This document shows positions 38,117 to 40,943 of a DNA stretch of 40,943 nucleotides, in pieces. Location: positions 1-40,943 of the forward strand of contig JANQMN010000009.1 in the NCBI GenBank assembly GCA_028280065.1, given 5' to 3'. Both the position numbers and the translations under genes were made by a program. The notes under the pieces were generated by a model that saw nothing but the letters and a program-made list of their open reading frames with translations, was not told the DNA's origin and made no database searches. Source of the stretch: Hahella sp. (lineage in GTDB: Bacteria; Pseudomonadota; Gammaproteobacteria; Pseudomonadales; Oleiphilaceae). The first letter of the stretch is position 1, and each line of letters opens with the position of its first letter.

Positions 38117-40663
38117 ATGGGTGCAAGGATAAATATTCAGCAACACAATCAACTGATCACCATTGAATCACCGCTTGGTAAAAACACCTTGCTTATGCAC
38201 CGGTTTAATGCAACGGAACAACTGTCCTCTCCTTTCAGCCTAAGCGCTATTGTTCTTAGCACCGAAGCAGACATTGATCCGAATGAAATCATTGCCAAAC
38301 CCGTCACTATTGCAATCAACAGCGACCCTGAAAACCCTAGGTATTTTAATGGCGTAGTATCACGCTGGAGTAAAAAAGGCATGCTGGATCATTCAACCTA
38401 TCAATATTCCATGACAATCGTGCCTTGGCTGGATATGTTACGCTTGCGTCAAGGGGTGCGGATTTTTCAAGAACAATCCACGCAGCAGATTATTACCAAG
38501 ATATTTCAAGAACTTGGATTCAAAGACTTTATCTGGAAGTTGCAAAGACAATATTTGACTCGTGAGTATTGTGTGCAATTTCGTGAAACAGATTTCGCCT
38601 TTGTTAACCGTTTGCTTGAAGAAGAAGGTATCTACTACTATTTCGCCCATGAACAGGAAAAACACACACTGGTATTGTGTGATTATCCGGGTGGCTATCG
38701 GGAGTGCGCAAAACCGGCGATAGATGTGGTTTCAGGCAGCCATACAGATTTTGCGATTCGTCAGTGGGAACGAAATTTCAATCTAGTAAGCGGTAAAATA
38801 GAACTCAATGACTATAACTTCACAACTCCCGCCATCAACCTAAAGGCCGCGACCAAGAGTAACGTCAGCCTCCCCAATATCGACAAGTTCGAGATATATG
38901 ACTTTCCCGGTGAGTACGGAACGGTCGATGAAGGCAATGGATTTTCCAACACCCGGATGGAAGCCGTCGATAGTGGTCATAGCATTGTTGAAGCTACCTG
39001 CGATTATCCTGGAATGACGCCTGGTTATATCTTCATGGTCGGCCGGCATTGGGACAAAGCGGAGAAAAAAGCGAAATTCCTGCCAATCCGCGTCACTCAT
39101 ACCGGTACCGAAGGCAGTTATTATTCCGGCAACGGACAAGGCAGCTATGCCAATCAGATTACCTGCGTACCGGCAGAAACTATCATGCGTCCTAAAACTC
39201 GCACCCCAAAACCACGTGTGGGTGGCACCCAAACCGCTCTGGTCGTCGGTCCTCCGGGTGAAGAAATCTACACAGATAGATATGGTCGGATTAAAGTGCA
39301 GTTTCACTGGGATCGCGAAGGGAAACGTGACGATAAAAGTTCCTGTTGGATTCGCGTTGCCCAATGCTGGGCTGGAAAAAACTGGGGAATGCAGTTTATC
39401 CCGCGCGTCGGTCAAGAAGTTGTTGTCTCGTTTCTGGATGGCGATCCGGACCGGCCCTTGATCATCGGCAGTGTCTACAACGAAGAACAGATGCCGCCTT
39501 ACGACCTTCCCACTAATCGGACACATTCCGGCGTGAAAACACGCTCATCCAAACAAGGCAGCGGTTCAAACTACAACGAAGTGATGTTTATCGATGAAAA
39601 GGGCAGCGAGCTACTTCGAGTTCATGCCGAAAAGGATAGGCAAATTACCGTCGAAAACAATGACCGGGAAAGCGTTGGCAATGATCAAACCACGGGGGTG
39701 GGTAACAATCAATCGATCAGTGTGGGCAATGACCAGAGCACCAAGGTTGGCAATAATGAATCGTTCTCGATTGGGAAGGATCAAACCACCAGCACGGGAA
39801 GGGATCAGACCGCTACTGTGGGCCGGGACCAGGTTAATCTGATCGCCAGAGACCTCATCGAAACGGTTGGCCGGTTCCGTGTTGAAACCATCAACCAATG
39901 GCGAACCACGGTCACGCACAATCACGAACACACCGTTCATGACCACAAAATTGAAAAAATTTATAAGACCGAAACCCAGCTTGTAGCCGGTGTGAAAGAC
40001 GTGACCGTTGGCGGTGCCAGCGTCATGAAAGTCGGCGCAGCCTCAACTACCACCGTTGCGGGTGCCGACAGTTTGACGGTGGGTGCCAGTCAGGCAACTA
40101 CTGTTGGCGGCAGCCAGACCACCTCGATTGGCGGTAACCAGACCCAAGCTGTAGCAGGCGAATCCAGCAAAACCGTAGGCGGTAGTGATTCACAGGAAGT
40201 CGCTGGCAACCAGACTGTAGGCGTAGGCGGCGATGCAGAACAGGCGGTGGCCGGTGCCGCCAAGCAATCCGTGGGCGGCGACAATTCCGTAGAAGTAGGA
40301 AGCAATGACAATCGCACAGTGGGCGCAAGTTTTAGCATGGAAACAGGGGAAAATGCCACCATTAAGGCCGCACAGGAGGCCAAAGTGGAGGCACAAAAAC
40401 TGGTGCTGAAAGCCAAGGACGAGCTCGTCCTGCAAGTCGGTCACGCCAGCATTGTCATGAGCAAAACCGGCGACATAAAGATCAATGGATTGATTGATCA
40501 GGAACCGGAGGACATTACTGCTGATGTACCTACGGGGATGGTCACCATTGAAGGTCGTACCGTGACCCTGCAATCTTGGGATGCCGTCAAACCGCCGGTG
40601 AGTCTCGATCCCACCATGCCTTTGAAGCTGATAAAAACACCGAAGAAGACCTTTCCGGTGTAA
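38117..40663 (+). CDS. vgrG: type VI secretion system spike protein VgrG
   Basis: 848 residues from the ATG at 38117, chosen for AAAGGA 8 nt upstream and for the match to VgrG N-termini; the frame extends to 38054. The gp27-like part contains YQYSMTIVPWLDMLRLRQ and FRETDFAFVNRLLEEEGIYYYF. The gp5-like OB part contains YTDRYGRIKVQFHWDREG and PRVGQEVVVSFLDGDPDRP (about 375-460). The spike follows as short repeats of the VGNDQTT/VGGSQTT kind (about 518-595 and 628-738), which fold as a triple-stranded beta helix. The C-terminal 110 residues show no obvious effector domain. No other T6SS structural genes are in the window, so this may be an orphan vgrG island. The 243 bp before it hold no gene; I see no clear promoter. 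Confidence 0.95.
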   Translation: MGARINIQQHNQLITIESPLGKNTLLMHRFNATEQLSSPFSLSAIVLSTEADIDPNEIIAKPVTIAINSDPENPRYFNGVVSRWSKKGMLDHSTYQYSMTIVPWLDMLRLRQGVRIFQEQSTQQIITKIFQELGFKDFIWKLQRQYLTREYCVQFRETDFAFVNRLLEEEGIYYYFAHEQEKHTLVLCDYPGGYRECAKPAIDVVSGSHTDFAIRQWERNFNLVSGKIELNDYNFTTPAINLKAATKSNVSLPNIDKFEIYDFPGEYGTVDEGNGFSNTRMEAVDSGHSIVEATCDYPGMTPGYIFMVGRHWDKAEKKAKFLPIRVTHTGTEGSYYSGNGQGSYANQITCVPAETIMRPKTRTPKPRVGGTQTALVVGPPGEEIYTDRYGRIKVQFHWDREGKRDDKSSCWIRVAQCWAGKNWGMQFIPRVGQEVVVSFLDGDPDRPLIIGSVYNEEQMPPYDLPTNRTHSGVKTRSSKQGSGSNYNEVMFIDEKGSELLRVHAEKDRQITVENNDRESVGNDQTTGVGNNQSISVGNDQSTKVGNNESFSIGKDQTTSTGRDQTATVGRDQVNLIARDLIETVGRFRVETINQWRTTVTHNHEHTVHDHKIEKIYKTETQLVAGVKDVTVGGASVMKVGAASTTTVAGADSLTVGASQATTVGGSQTTSIGGNQTQAVAGESSKTVGGSDSQEVAGNQTVGVGGDAEQAVAGAAKQSVGGDNSVEVGSNDNRTVGASFSMETGENATIKAAQEAKVEAQKLVLKAKDELVLQVGHASIVMSKTGDIKINGLIDQEPEDITADVPTGMVTIEGRTVTLQSWDAVKPPVSLDPTMPLKLIKTPKKTFPV
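39670..40330 (+). repeat. imperfect short repeats encoding the VgrG spike
   Basis: Runs of about 24-bp units encode VGN/VGG-x-Q/D-x-T repeats, interrupted at about 39900-40000. They reflect the beta-helical spike fold, not a CRISPR or satellite. Confidence 0.75.
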
Positions 40664-40718
40664 ACACTCTTGTCAGATTCAGAACCTTACGGAAGATTAG
40701 CCCGAGAATGGAAACTCT

Positions 40719-40943
40719 ATGCAACACCTGAGTATTCACCACCCACTCAACAATCAACCGCTTGTATTCGCCAGGTGCCTTTTTCAGCGCCTGGCCGGTT
40801 ACGAAGAAATTTCCTTTGGATTTCAAGATAGTTATGCAGCGGAGCACCTTATCAATGGGCTTAATTCCGAACAGGTAGAAGAAATCTACCTGTTTTGCCA
40901 GCATAATGAATTTGCCTTCGATCCCAATGCACCATTCGGTTTT
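40719..40943 (+). CDS. unrecognised gene after vgrG (3' end outside window)
   Basis: An open frame of 75 codons from the ATG at 40719 to the edge of the window, 55 bp after the vgrG stop. The start has only a weak purine stretch (TGGAAA) upstream. The visible part (MQHLSIHHPLNNQPLVF, then QRLAGYEEISFGFQ and EEIYLFCQHNEFAFDPN) has no signal peptide or membrane segment. I do not recognise it. Genes in this position usually encode a T6SS adaptor (for example DUF4123), chaperone or effector, so a T6SS role is inferred from context only. Confidence 0.6.
   Translation, partial: MQHLSIHHPLNNQPLVFARCLFQRLAGYEEISFGFQDSYAAEHLINGLNSEQVEEIYLFCQHNEFAFDPNAPFGF

Noticed and set aside
39670-40330. Direct repeats in vgrG considered as CRISPR-like
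   Set aside because: Units are in frame, degenerate, without constant spacers, and encode the beta-helical spike.

Overview
The window looks like a chromosomal segment of a gammaproteobacterium of roughly 50% GC, most likely in the Pseudomonadales/Oceanospirillales range. The evidence is gene order. The blocks coaBC-dut-algC-argB with radC-rpmB-rpmG alongside, engB divergent from cytochrome c4-dsbA-EEP nuclease, tetR/aldehyde dehydrogenase-coaD-ferredoxin-GGT-like, and argE-argA all resemble Pseudomonas chromosomal neighbourhoods as I recall them. Species cannot be assigned from the sequence alone. There is no rRNA, tRNA, CRISPR array or intact insertion sequence.

Layout. 1-3425 (minus) is the bulk of a very large PilZ-DUF1631-GGDEF-EAL protein that runs off the left edge. 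3555-6511 (plus) holds a putative zinc aminopeptidase lipoprotein and a soluble REC-HisKA-HATPase-REC hybrid kinase. 6500-16686 (minus) reads coaBC, dut, algC, argB, an unknown anchored protein, argE, argA: CoA, dUTP, sugar-phosphate and arginine metabolism. 16863-18185 (plus) is radC, rpmB, rpmG, with a strong promoter and a long folded leader before rpmB. 18258-20622 (minus) is cytochrome c4, dsbA and an EEP-family hydrolase. A 140-bp MITE-like element lies between cytochrome c4 and the divergent engB. 21616-23966 is a divergent tetR/aldehyde dehydrogenase pair around a perfect palindrome. 24213-27267 (plus) is coaD, a 2[4Fe-4S] ferredoxin, a GGT-like lipoprotein that appears to lack the catalytic residues, and a small membrane coiled-coil protein. 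27264-31473 (minus) has a LacI-type regulator, hemH and a 7TM diguanylate cyclase. 31662-32461 (plus) is a HAD phosphatase coupled to a mini YfgJ zinc ribbon.

32637-37873 (plus) is the most unusual block: four tightly spaced genes encoding a LysM-TPR lipoprotein, a Ser/Thr kinase with an external sensor loop and a HAMP domain, a lipoprotein polysaccharide deacetylase, and a second TPR lipoprotein. I infer a cell-envelope or peptidoglycan-sensing phospho-signalling module. The right end carries a type VI secretion VgrG spike and the start of an unrecognised gene behind it, possibly an adaptor or effector.

Best leads: the kinase/LysM/deacetylase operon, the folded rpmB leader that ends exactly at the ribosome binding site, the GGT-like apparent pseudoenzyme, the MITE, and the VgrG-linked unknown gene.
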